Shown: piece by piece, positions 12,159 through 22,412 of the stretch | Numbering within the stretch: the stretch's first letter is position 1 | Layout of the letters: every line of letters begins with the position of its first letter | Source of the DNA: Cryptomeria japonica | Taxonomy: Eukaryota > Streptophyta > Pinopsida > Cupressales > Cupressaceae | Direction: 5' to 3' | Length of the DNA: 64,000 nt | Assembly (NCBI RefSeq): GCF_030272615.1 | Contig: NC_081407.1 | Coordinates: 102,285,897-102,349,896 of the forward strand | Program-made: the position numbers and the translations under genes | The notes under the pieces: model-generated | What the model was told of the DNA's origin: nothing | The model's database searches: none | Seen by the model: the letters and a program-made list of their open reading frames with translations, nothing else

Positions 12159-14571
12159 AAGAACTATTGTGAGAAATCTATTTATGCATATCAAGCTATT
12201 GGTTCAAAATCACGTATTAAAGATTCTATTGCTACTTGATGTGTCATTACATCAGCCATAATGAGCAAGAAAATTAAAAAATATCTTTTGATAAGAAAAG
12301 CAAGTAAGTCATTAAATGTTAGTAAAACAACATTAAGTAAATCATTAAAGAGGCGGGAAAAAATAGAGGAACCTAACAATAATTCTCTTTGGGAATTCTC
12401 CGCTAGACTACCATGCAAAGACAAGGTTGTTGTTGATGCACTAAGAACATTAATTGAAAAATTTTGGCATGACAACACAAGAGTTTCACCCAACCAAAGA
12501 GCTGTTGTTAGAGGTGAATTGGGTCTACAAATCATGAGCCACATGCCAAACACTATTTGGATATGACTCAAACTAAATTTTATGAAAGATTCCTTCAAAA
12601 GTTTCCTCAAATAAGAATTTCTCAAAGATTTTTTGAAATGGCAAAACCTTTTTATATTAAGATTAATCATGTATGCACCACATGTTGTTGTAGGATGCAT
12701 ATTGAATTTTCCATGCACTATGATATTTTTTGTCATAATTGTTCTACTTTGCACACTAACAATATTTTGTAGGAATGCAATATACAAACACCTTCTAAGT
12801 CGGTAAGAGAATTTATTTCAAGTGTGATATGTAATAGACATGATTGTTGCATTTATTATAAGATGCCTTGTTTGGAAGGTTCTTGTGCTATATGTGGTGG
12901 TTTGCAACATTTACCAAGATGTGTACATTTGGAGAGAACATGTGAAATTGGTACAAAACTAGTTTATTTCAGAAAATACAAGACAATCACATATGGAGAT
13001 AAAGATGAAAAAGATTTGAAGAGATGTGAGCTAGTGAAAAATGATATATGTGTAGCTGAATTTATGAAATTTTTTCAAGAGAAACTAGTTTATGAGTACA
13101 TAATGCATACATATAGAGCTCAATGGTTAGATGAGCAATTCAAGTTATGTAAGAACACATTTCCTCTTAGCACCATTGTCTCTATCATTGATTTCACAAA
13201 AAATTATACACTACAACCTCAAAATGAAGGGCAATCTATGTATTATTACTCTACACAAGTTTCTATTTTTGTACACATAGCATTCATGCATGCAGATGAT
13301 AGCATAGAGGAGGATAGAAAGGTTGTAAGAGAGTATCACTTCTACATAATTGATGATTATACTCATTCATCGAAGTTTGTACAAGGATGCTTTAAAGTTT
13401 TCTATGATAGTTTAAGGGAAAGGAACATATGATACAACTGACACTTAATATGGTCAGATAATTGTACCACACAATTCAAGAATGCAAGAATGTTTTATTG
13501 GTTGACAAGGATGCATATGAAAAGTGGTGTACAACATTTTTGGAATTTCACTAAGGCTGGACATGGTAAGGGAGAGCACGATGGTGCAGGAGCATGTGTG
13601 AAAAGAGCCCTAGCTAGAGAAGAATTGAAGTAGGAAGGTGGTGCTGAGTTGATAGATGTAGAAACAAGTGTGTGATGGTGTAAGTCTACGATGCATCCCG
13701 GTAATCTAGGTACGTCAATGGTTCGTAGATATTTTTGGTTGATCACTGAATCTAACATTGAAAACTATCTAGATTATTGTACAGTTGCAGGATCGAGAGA
13801 CATATACTCATTTATGAGTTCAAATTCAAATTCTCTGGTAATTTATATGAGACAGATGGTATGTTTTTGCTCTTCATGCATGTATTGTTTGTGGGAAGAA
13901 TGTGAATCACAAGAGTGGGTTGACAAATGGTCTTGTAGACTGTTGGTTCCCATTGATTCATATCAAATTCCCAAAGCACTACAATTGAGCCAGATGGAGA
14001 CGTCAATGGATTTTGACCATGTATCCGACCTAGTGGATTCAGGTGATTTTTTGAGTTAATTTTTTTGCATGTATTCTTTTTGGTTCATTTTGTTGTACAT
14101 CATACTTTATTTTTGGTATTAATTAACAATTTATAAAATGCAGGGCATGTGTATGCAGTTGAACTGTAGAAGAGAACAATGAAGAAGGAACGGATTACTA
14201 TTTATGTCATTGTGTTTAGCCAAAAAGAAAATTGACAACCACAATCATTGACGGAGAGGGTATTGAGTACCCAATAGGGTCTATTGTCATGACAGGAACA
14301 TGGCTTAGGAGATACCCTATCAAGAATTTTGATGTTTGGTTGTTCGAGGACTTTGAAACACACAAAATATTCTTCATTTCTCTAACCTTGTTGTTGCAAA
14401 AAATATTCACTTGATGAAGTATCGTGGTAGACCTCATAACAAGATTTTATGGAAAGTTCGTGAATCTGACCATGAGGCAATACTTGACACAATACGGGTT
14501 AGAGCTGATCGCGAAGGCTCACTTGATTGATTCTATAGTTCAGAGTAGAATGATTTTGAGAATTTTGTATA
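12159..14571 (+). pseudogene. Transposase-like gene of the TIR element, decayed
   Basis: The N-terminal part (12159-12566) contains SLNVSKTTLSKSLKRRE, like a small helix-turn-helix, and then FWHDNTRVSPNQRAVVR. A shifted frame continues from 12557 (MTQTKFYERF, then FPQIRISQRFFE, then a TCCC-x-MH-x-EF cluster). It runs in one frame to 14059 with cysteine motifs (CNRHDCC, CAICGG), IIDFTKNYTLQ, IWSDNCTTQFKN (about 13449) and FTKAGHGKGEHDGAGA (about 13550-13595). The Asp of IIDF, the Asp of WSDN and the Glu of GKGE are candidate catalytic D-D-E residues. A short intron is likely at about 14042-14143 (gt...tgcag). A C-terminal segment (DYYLCHCV, then NKILWKVRESDHEAILD) ends near 14571. Nonsense codons fit CAG/CGA decay. 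I recall similar proteins in non-seed plants and invertebrates but cannot name the superfamily. Confidence 0.7.
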
Positions 14572-14573
14572 AA

Positions 14574-14850
14574 TCATCGATGAATTGTTCTATATTCATT
14601 TTTTGTATATATAAATGCCCATGAGCTAATTTTTACATGTTTAGGGGCATAATTGGCAACGAGCTGATTTGTACATATGTACATGCCAAATTTTGTATAT
14701 TGAAATGGCGATGAGTTGAATCGCACATATTGTAATGCCAAATTTTGTATAAAAGCCCATGAGATGATTTGTAAGACAATTTTTTGTATAATCAAATAGC
14801 CAAGAGCTGATTTGACCATATTTAGAGGCAATTTTTTGAATAATATGTGA
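14574..14850 (+). repeat. Diverged short tandem repeats
   Basis: About four degenerate units of roughly 60 bp sharing the words gccaaattttgtata, gagctgatttgtaca and aatgcccatgag. They lie directly 3' of the transposase-like gene and before the 359-bp array. Confidence 0.7.
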
Positions 14851-15064
14851 CAATGTTATGTGACTATATTGTGTGTCAATGTTTTGTGACTATGTTTTGA
14901 GTATATGTGATGTGATAAGGTCAATCATGAGCATTCTTGAATCTTGTATAATCATGGAGAATTATTTGAGTCATTATTGGGTCATAGGGTTCATAGATTG
15001 AGACTAGATACAATTTGAGCAAAAATTGTCAAAAAAGTTAGCAAGCAACTTGTACATTGCGTTA
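14851..15064. other. Spacer before the 359-bp array
   Basis: No coding frame or known motif seen. Confidence 0.4.
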
Positions 15065-15816
15065 TTAGGGTATGACTCTCAAAATTTTGATGCATCGGGA
15101 TACACAATAGGGGCATGCCTAGTGTAAACCTATCCACCCAGATGTGCTCATTACATCAGTTTGTGCACATGACGAGCTGAATCAATTCTAGCCAATCTTG
15201 CAACTTTGCATTGCATGCAATTGACGATTTTTGTAGCAGGCAAAAAAATGCTACCAATTAAAATGGCTCTGATTCATCAAAAACCAAGATAGGTCATTGT
15301 AGATAAGTCTCACATGACCCCACAAGTTCAAATGGATTGACCATATGTGCTCTGTATTTGAAGAAACAATCCGTCAAATTTTGACAATTTTTTGGACTCA
15401 AGGCACTTGAGAGATCGCACCGGTAGGGTATTACTCTTGACGTTCTAGCGCATTGGGATGCATGAAATGGGCATGCCTAGCATAAAATTTCCCACCCATG
15501 CATGCTCGTGATGTTGGTTTATGCAAACAATGAGCCAAATCAATTCTAGCTAACCCTGCAACTTTGCATTGCATGCAACTTACGGTTTTTGCAGCAAGTG
15601 AATAAATGCTACCAATTGAAAATGGCTCCAAGTCATCAAAAACCAAGATAGGAAATTTTAGAGGAGCCTCATGCGACCCCACCAGTTCAAATGGATCGAC
15701 CATATGTGCTCTGGATTTGAAGAAACAGTCCGTCAAATTTTGACAATTTTTTGGACTCAGGGCACTTGAGAGATCGCACCGGTTGGGTATGACTCTTGAT
15801 GTTTCGGTGCATTGGG
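15065..15816. repeat. 359-bp tandem repeat array, left part
   Basis: About two copies. The marker word ggcacttgagagatcgcac occurs at 15402 and 15761, exactly 359 bp apart. The array is cut at 15816 by an LTR element and resumes at 22413, with the boundary word ttggg duplicated. Confidence 0.95.
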
Positions 15817-16608
15817 TGTTAGGATTCCCAAAGATACTGAGAGGGGGGGGTGAATCAGTATCTAACCAGTTTCTAAATTTTATTAATACATAACATGAAA
15901 AGCATATCAAAACTGTGTACCGGTAAACCAGAAATAATGAAGTAAATAAGAATAATACCAACAACATTAGAAGCACACCATAACACATTATTTTAACAAG
16001 AAAACCCATTGTGGGAAAAACCTCAGTTGGATTTGTGACCCATAATATTTTCTTACTGGCCAATAAGGGAATATTACTCTTACAATAGGGGCCTGCACAT
16101 GCAGGAAGGCCAAGTACCTAGAGTTCACTGCTCAGTTACAAAAAGAAATCACATTGACTTACAAAATTGGATTATGTGAATCCAATGTCTTGTACTGCTT
16201 CAGATTAGCATCTGCTATGCTAGATTCAGTACCATTTTAAGCTATGCTTCATACATAAACCCTTGTCCTAATAATTCACATATTAGGTCTGCTACCTTCT
16301 ATATATTTCTCATCTACCATCTACTTCTCTATTTACAAAAATGATCCATAATGATCTCATACATATATGAGTCATATTACAACTTGCCATGTTGGCTTAC
16401 AATGATTTTACAATTAAATACAAAATACATTTTAAACAAAATTGAAGTCGGCCAAGGTGTCGGTATCTTTCCTTTCACTGCCGGTGTTCTGAATGCCGGT
16501 GTAGAGTCTTTTAGTGTTGGTGTCGGTATCATATGATTGCAAGATTGCCATCAATGAAAAAACCTTAAATCACCTACAATTTCTCATTGGAGTATGCATT
16601 TGCCAACA
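15817..16608 (-). repeat. 3' LTR of the two-ORF element
   Basis: Begins TGTTAGGATT and ends GCCAACA in plus coordinates (reversed for the element). The pyrimidine-rich complement of the polypurine tract follows at 16609. It carries the shared words gagagggggggtgaatcag (with G-run variation) and gtgggaaaaacctc. Confidence 0.92.
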
Positions 16609-16625
16609 ATCTCCCCCTTTGGCAT
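16609..16625 (-). other. Polypurine tract of the two-ORF element
   Basis: The minus strand reads CCAAAGGGGGAGAT directly before the LTR start TGTTGGCAAATG. A second tract-like word (TCAAAGGGGGAGTAG) lies at about 16769-16783, just after the ORF2 stop. Confidence 0.85.
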
Positions 16626-16789
16626 TGATGGCAACACTCATGAGAAAAACCCAAAAAGTGTCATCCAAACTGATATCCAAAAAAAAGTCTGCCAAAATTG
16701 TCTTACAAAAACTGTATGCTCCCCTTGAGCTGATGATGTCCTTTCTTCTGACCTTTTTTCTCATCCCACTACTCCCCCTTTGACATCAA

Positions 16790-19700
16790 TTACAAAGGTT
16801 GCCATTCACTGTCAGTGGAGTCCCACCTGGATTGTTGTAACCGGTGGGTTACAATCTAAAAGATATATGTCAAAACTAAATTTATGTCGTCACTGAATGT
16901 TTTGCTATCTTTTATTGCCTCTTGTGTTCTCTGCACTGTACCAGAGAGTATGTGCATTTTCTCTTCCAGTGTCTTCAATCTGGGAACCAGAGCCTCTGAT
17001 ATTTCTTTTCTCAAAGAAATAAGATACTCTAGTCTTGGAGCAAGTCTGCATTTTAAGTCCTTTACCTTGTCCTTTATCCTTTGTTTGTCATTTTCCAATT
17101 TCTTGATACTCTCTTCCTGATCTACAATCTTCTTTTCTAACTCCAAAAATGAATCTGATGCACCTATCATATTTTTAGCAATGTCATTTATCTTCTCTTG
17201 TGCTTTGTTTATTTCCTTGTCAAGATCCTCTGTTAAGATATTTGTTTTACAAGTGTCCCTGTACAGTTTCTTGAAGTCAAGAATTGTTTCTCCAAGTTCT
17301 GATAATAATGTTTCCATCTTCTCTTTATTCTTCTTTACAATTTCCTCAAAGAATTTTCCTTTTTCTTTTATCATTCTTTCCTTAAATGTATCCTCATTTA
17401 TTTGATCAACAATCAATATGTTGTCGGTTATGAACTTAGACAATGTGTCTAGTTGACCTAAAGAATCTTTATTCTCAACACTGCACTTTGGTGCTATCAA
17501 TTTAATAATTAGTATTGTGTTATCAATAGCCTTATAGGCTTGTGCATTGCATTCGGTGATCTTCTTTATTGAATCTAATAGGACCTTTGTTACATTTGTA
17601 GGTCTGAATTCTTCCATACCTATACCAGATGTTTGTCCAACCATTTTTACAATAGCCATACTACTGATTGTAGTAATTACCTTGCTTGATTCGACCTCTG
17701 GTAGGTTTGTTTGTGTTTGCATCTCTATTAGAAAAGGTTTGGGCTTCTCAGTTTGTACCGGTGGCACTGTCTCTATCTACACCTGTGCTTCAACCTGTAT
17801 CAATTTAGGTTTCTCTGTTTGTGTCTCAGTACTGTCCCTTGCCAGTTCTCCTACCAATTTCACAGTGGTATCCTCTGTTAGTTGCTCTGCCTGTGTAGGT
17901 TTTTCTATGTTCATCTCAATTTCTGCAGCTAGTGACTCAATAGTCACATTTTTCTCTTTAACCTTAGTGGTTGCACGGTCAACCATAATATTTACCTTTT
18001 GGGTATCTATATTTAAAGTGTATAAAATTTTAGACTCAGGATTTGTATCCTCTAATGGAGTCTCCATACTCTTAGTAGCCGGTTGGTTTTCTGTAGTGTC
18101 TACCGATGGAGTATCTAAAGGAGGTGGGGATAAGTTATCAGTTACCTTTATACTGGGTGGTCCACCAACCTTACCTTTTCCCTTATCCTTTTGATATACC
18201 TTGATGGGGTTGGGGCTTCGATACTCCTCCTATTTCTCCTTCTCTACCAAAAATATATCCCATGCATCTTATATTTCTTCTATTACCTCAATCACTCTTC
18301 CTGCCATTAGTGCTACATGCCAGTGAGCAGTTGAAAATACTGACCGGTTAGCCTCAGAGATTAATTGATCTATCTCTTCAGGTGAGTTAATAGGATGCAC
18401 TGCAAGTAATCTCTCAACCTTAATTTTCTTATCTAGCTCAACAATAGCTAGCCTTCTAGCTTCCAATCTCCTATACAGATCAGCTGGTATCTCATCAACA
18501 ATTTGCATTAAAAATTTCTTGAAGATTTCCAGGTGTAGAATTACACAGTTCTCTACCTTTTCTCTGTCATCTACGGATAGAGTGTCATACAGTTTGTTGA
18601 TGTTTTTCAATTTTCCATCCTCTATAATTTCATTCAATAGTCTCTCTAGAGGAGAAATAGTATGTTTAACCTTCTTCTTCTTAGGAGTCATCTTCTTTGT
18701 CGGTGGCCTTACTGCTAGTTGCTTCTATCTTGTTTTTCTAGGAGAAGGTGAGGGTACCGGTGAAGGTTTTCTTTTCCTTTCAACCCTTTTAAATACTGCT
18801 GGTATGTCACTTTCAGAAGAGGTTCCAATCAATGAAAGATGAGTTTCTGGTTGAAGTTCTTCCAGTTCACTCTCCTTAATACCAGTTTGTTTTAACACAT
18901 CTTCCTTAATTGCTTTTGCTTGCCGAGTACCTTTTCTTATAGTTGCTTCAACTTTCTTAACCCTTTTTCTAGATTGAATCTCACTCTCAATTGTTTCTGC
19001 ACTACCAAAAACTTTCTCTTTCGGTTCCTTTGGAGCTTCTAGGAGGGCTTTTGCATAAGTTTCTATGATGTTGTCATCTGTCTCATATCCCATTTCAATT
19101 ACCTAGAGAGTTCTAGGAACAACTGCCTCCATTCAAATTTCATCTTTCTTTATTACAAAACAAATTTCATCCTTATACTTGTCTACAATTGTTTGTGACA
19201 ATCTAACTCTAGTTTTCATTCGAGCCTTCAGTGCTTGAAATTACTCATTTAGGTTCTTTTCCTTGTTTTCTCCCATGTTGTTTAGTAAATCCAATAGTTG
19301 TCTTCCTACCGGTATGTCAAAACCAAAATTTCTAACACCAATACCAAGTACTTGTTTGGTTATGTACAACATCAAACAAACAAGTAAGTTTCCAAATCTG
19401 AATGTTCCCTTCTTGTCTTTCTTTATCTTCCCCAAATTATCTATTAGCTCATCTTTAAGCCATTCGCATACATCTATTCTTGCATTATTATTGACCATAT
19501 CATAAGCACTTTTAATATATAGGCTAGAAACTGAGTTTAACCTATTTGCATGCATAGCTTTGTAGCCTAAGATCATACTGATAAATCTGACATTTATATC
19601 TGTTACATCATTTACCCTTAGAGACATTTTATCAAATGTTGCACCAGTTAGGTCTATCACTATGTCATTTGAGACTCTCTTGGTTTTGTCAGGTCTATTA

Positions 19701-20140
19701 CTGGTGGAGGGTAACCCTGTTACAACTTTGATAGCTTCCTTAGTGATTTTATGAATTGAGTCCAACCAGAAAAAATCACCATGAACTCTGCTTAGCACCA
19801 TTCTTATAATGTCCTTGGGAAAATCCGGGATACTGAGGATTTCAGGGAAACCTAGGGTTTCTACTATCTTATGTTCAGGTTTGACATTTCTAGATTCATC
19901 ACAAATCACAGATTTATACATATTTTTAATCTCATCATCACCTAATTCCTCTATATGACAATGTATATACATTCTAGGGTATTCAGCATATACTACTCCC
20001 TTATGGATTTGAGAGAATGCACCTACGCTATCATCTTTCTTAGCAATTTCGGGAACTAGCTTAAAGACGGGTCTATGGCGCTTAACTAACTCAACAATAG
20101 TAGGGTTTGCAATAAATTCAGGAGTGGATGAAGAATTCAT
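16790..20140 (-). pseudogene. Large ORF2 (about 1,117 codons) of the two-ORF element, unknown function
   Basis: One minus-strand frame stays open from ATG at 20140 to TAA at 16790 except for eight nonsense codons (near 19241, 19132, 19102, 18725, 18269, 18231, 17777 and 16856). Each fits CAG, CAA or CGA decay, and there is no frameshift. The first 300 residues look globular (GDFFWLDSIHKITKEAIKVV, then VTDINVRFISMILGYKAM, then FGNLLVCLMLYITKQVLG) and faintly recall plant transposon-associated domains. The middle is basic and rich in Lys/Pro (KRKPSPVPSPSPRKTR, then KKKKVKH) with a Thr/Glu-rich linker. The last 300 residues are predicted coiled coil (KEKMETLLSELGETILDFKK). No polymerase, protease or integrase motif is present. 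The reading frame survived as a protein until silencing, so it was probably useful to the element. I do not recognise the family. Confidence 0.8.
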
Positions 20141-20270
20141 TGCTATAAATACCTTTATCTGCCTTAAGGAATGATTGCTTGATGAATTGCTTCGCTAAGG
20201 ATGCCTTCGCTTAGGAATTTTTGCGCTCTCAAAAGTTTGAATGCTCGGTGAATGAAAATGGAGCCAAAAC

Positions 20271-20284
20271 AGTAGCTTTATAAT
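20271..20284 (-). promoter_or_regulatory. Possible internal TATA box for ORF2
   Basis: The minus strand reads CATTATAAAGCTAC about 135 bp upstream of the ORF2 ATG, in the 315-bp gap after the gag stop. The spacing would give a leader of about 100 nt. This is a sequence match only. Confidence 0.35.
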
Positions 20285-20455
20285 GTTATTTTCTTCAACT
20301 ACCACATTTAATGCTTGTTGGTTAAGTCACAACTTAACTCTTCTGTCGGTATAGAAGTAATTTCAACTTCTTACCATCAACCAAGGGAATAATAGCATGT
20401 TTTACAATTAGTTGCTAAACCCCCAAAGGATTTTCCTTCAGTTAGATGAAGAGTC

Positions 20456-21550
20456 TCATGTCGGTGGAGTGTTACTCTGTTTTGCCAGTGGAGGAGTATT
20501 CCCATCAACATTCTGATCTGACTTTCTGATCCATTGTTTTGAGAATTCTTGCTTTACCTCTTCAACCTTTTCTTTACCTTTTAAACTCGAACCTTTATTG
20601 TTTACTGGTGGGGACTTGCTTCTACAGAATTTTGTAATATGTCCAGTCTTGTTACAAGAATAACAAGTCACATTGTTTTTCTGAATTGCTTTTCCATATC
20701 CTATGCTGGTGTGTGTCCTGCATTGATTAGATAGATGTCCAAATCTTCCACAAACATAACATCTTACATTCATTCTACAGTTTTCTGAATTATGTCCAAC
20801 TTTGTTGCATTTAGAACATTGACCGATGGGTGGATTAGTGTTCTGATAGTTTCTAGATCTACATTGATTTTCTCTATGACCATACTTGTTACAATTAAAG
20901 CATTTCCCATTAAATTTGTAAGCAGTAGGTTGTCTTACCAGTTTGCTGTGATCATGTTTGTTTGTAGTACCGAAGCTTTCACCAGTTTCAAAGCCAAGAC
21001 CATTTGTATCACCATTTGGTTTCCAATTCTTCAGCATCTTATCCAGTTCTTCTGAACTTTTCTTGAATTTTTCTTTGTGTTGTATTGCAGCAACCAGTTC
21101 ACCTTCCAAGATTCCTTTCTATCTCATGAGTTCATTTGTATCATTTTGTATGTGTAAAAAATTTGTCTTCAACATATCATTATCATGATTGAGTCTTAGA
21201 TTTTCATTTTCAGCATCATTTAATCTTTTAACCAAGTCTTCTTCATTCTTCTTTTGATTTTTAGTTTCTTTACAAAATCTCATAGTCATATCTTGCATCT
21301 CATTCTGCATTGTACTATTCTCTTGTCTCAGCTTGTTCACCAGATCATTAAGAGTGTCTTTCTCATCTTCATCTTTTTGCATCTTTTCACAAAATTCTCT
21401 CCTCTTATTCCTTGCTATGGTGAAATTTTCTTGAAGTCCTTGAATAATATCCTGTGTAGCCTTTAGATCATCTTCAAGTTTGATATTCTTCAACTTTTCT
21501 GCATCATAGTCTAAAAGAGCAGTTTCCAATTGCTTCCTCAAGCTTTCCAT
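20456..21550 (-). pseudogene. Gag-like protein with coiled coil and four CCHC zinc knuckles
   Basis: ATG at 21550 (MESLRKQLETALLDYD) lies about 70 nt inside the primer site. About 150 residues of heptad-like coiled coil follow (LRLNHDNDMLKTNFLHIQND near the end), then a TAG at 21119 that fits CAG decay. Four knuckles of the form C-x2-C-x3-G-H-x4-C come next: CFNCNKYGHRENQC, CSKCNKVGHNSENC, CYVCGRFGHLSNQC and CYSCNKTGHITKFC (about 20900-20640). A Lys/Ser-rich tail ends at TGA 20456. Knuckles bind the element RNA during packaging. Four in a row are unusual for plant copia Gag, which commonly has one or two. No capsid-type domain is obvious from the sequence alone. Confidence 0.82.
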
Positions 21551-21607
21551 CTCTACTGGTGTCAAGATCTTCCTCAAGCTGTTAGGCTTTTGAAAAGAGA
21601 GGACCAA

Positions 21608-21619
21608 GATCTGATACCA
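21608..21619 (-). other. Primer binding site of the two-ORF element
   Basis: The minus strand reads TGGTATCAGATC two bases after the LTR end, close to the plant initiator-Met tRNA 3' complement. Confidence 0.85.
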
Positions 21620-21621
21620 AT

Positions 21622-22412
21622 TGTTAGGATTCCCAAAGATACTGAGAGGGGGGGTGAATCAGTATCTAACCGGTTTCTAAATTTTCTTAATATATAACAT
21701 GAAAAGCATATCAAAATTGTGTACCGGTAAACCAGAAATAATGTAGTAAATAAGAATAATACCAACAACATGAGAAGCACACCATAACACAGTATTTTAA
21801 CGAGGAAAGCCGGTGTGGGAAAAACCTCGATGGGATTTGTGGCCCACAATATTCGCTTACTGGCCAATAAGGGAATATTACTCTTATAATAGGGGCCTGC
21901 ACATGCAGAAAGGCCAAGTACCTAGAGCTCACTGCTCAGTTACAAAAAGAAGTCACACTGACTTACAAAATTGGATTATGCGAATCCAATGTCTTGTACT
22001 GCTTTAGATTAGCATCTGCTATGCTAGATTCAGTACTGGTTTAAGCTTTGCTTCATACATAAACCCTTGTCCTAATAATTTGCATATTAGGTCTGCTACC
22101 TTCTATATATTTCGCATCTACCATCTACTTCTCTATTTACAAAAATGATCTATAATGATCTCATACATATATGAGTCATATTACAACTCACCATGTTGGC
22201 TTACAATGATTTTACAATTAAATAAAAAATACATTTTAAACAAAATTGAAGTCGGCCAAGGTGCCAGTATCTTTCCTTTCACTATCGATGTTCTGAGTGC
22301 CAGTGTAGAGTCTTTTAGTGCCGATGTCGGTATCATATGATTGCAAGATTGCCATCAATGACAAAACCTTCAATCACCTACAATTTATCATTGGAGTGTG
22401 CATTTGCCAATA
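21622..22412 (-). repeat. 5' LTR of the two-ORF element
   Basis: Matches 15817-16608 over the full length. The right end reads GCCAATA where the other copy has GCCAACA, so the terminal CA has mutated to TA. TTGGG follows as the target duplication. Confidence 0.92.

Noticed and set aside
17547-18194. 215-residue plus-strand frame rich in Ser, Val and Thr
   Set aside because: Shadow of the large minus-strand ORF2, whose frame extends far beyond it on both sides.
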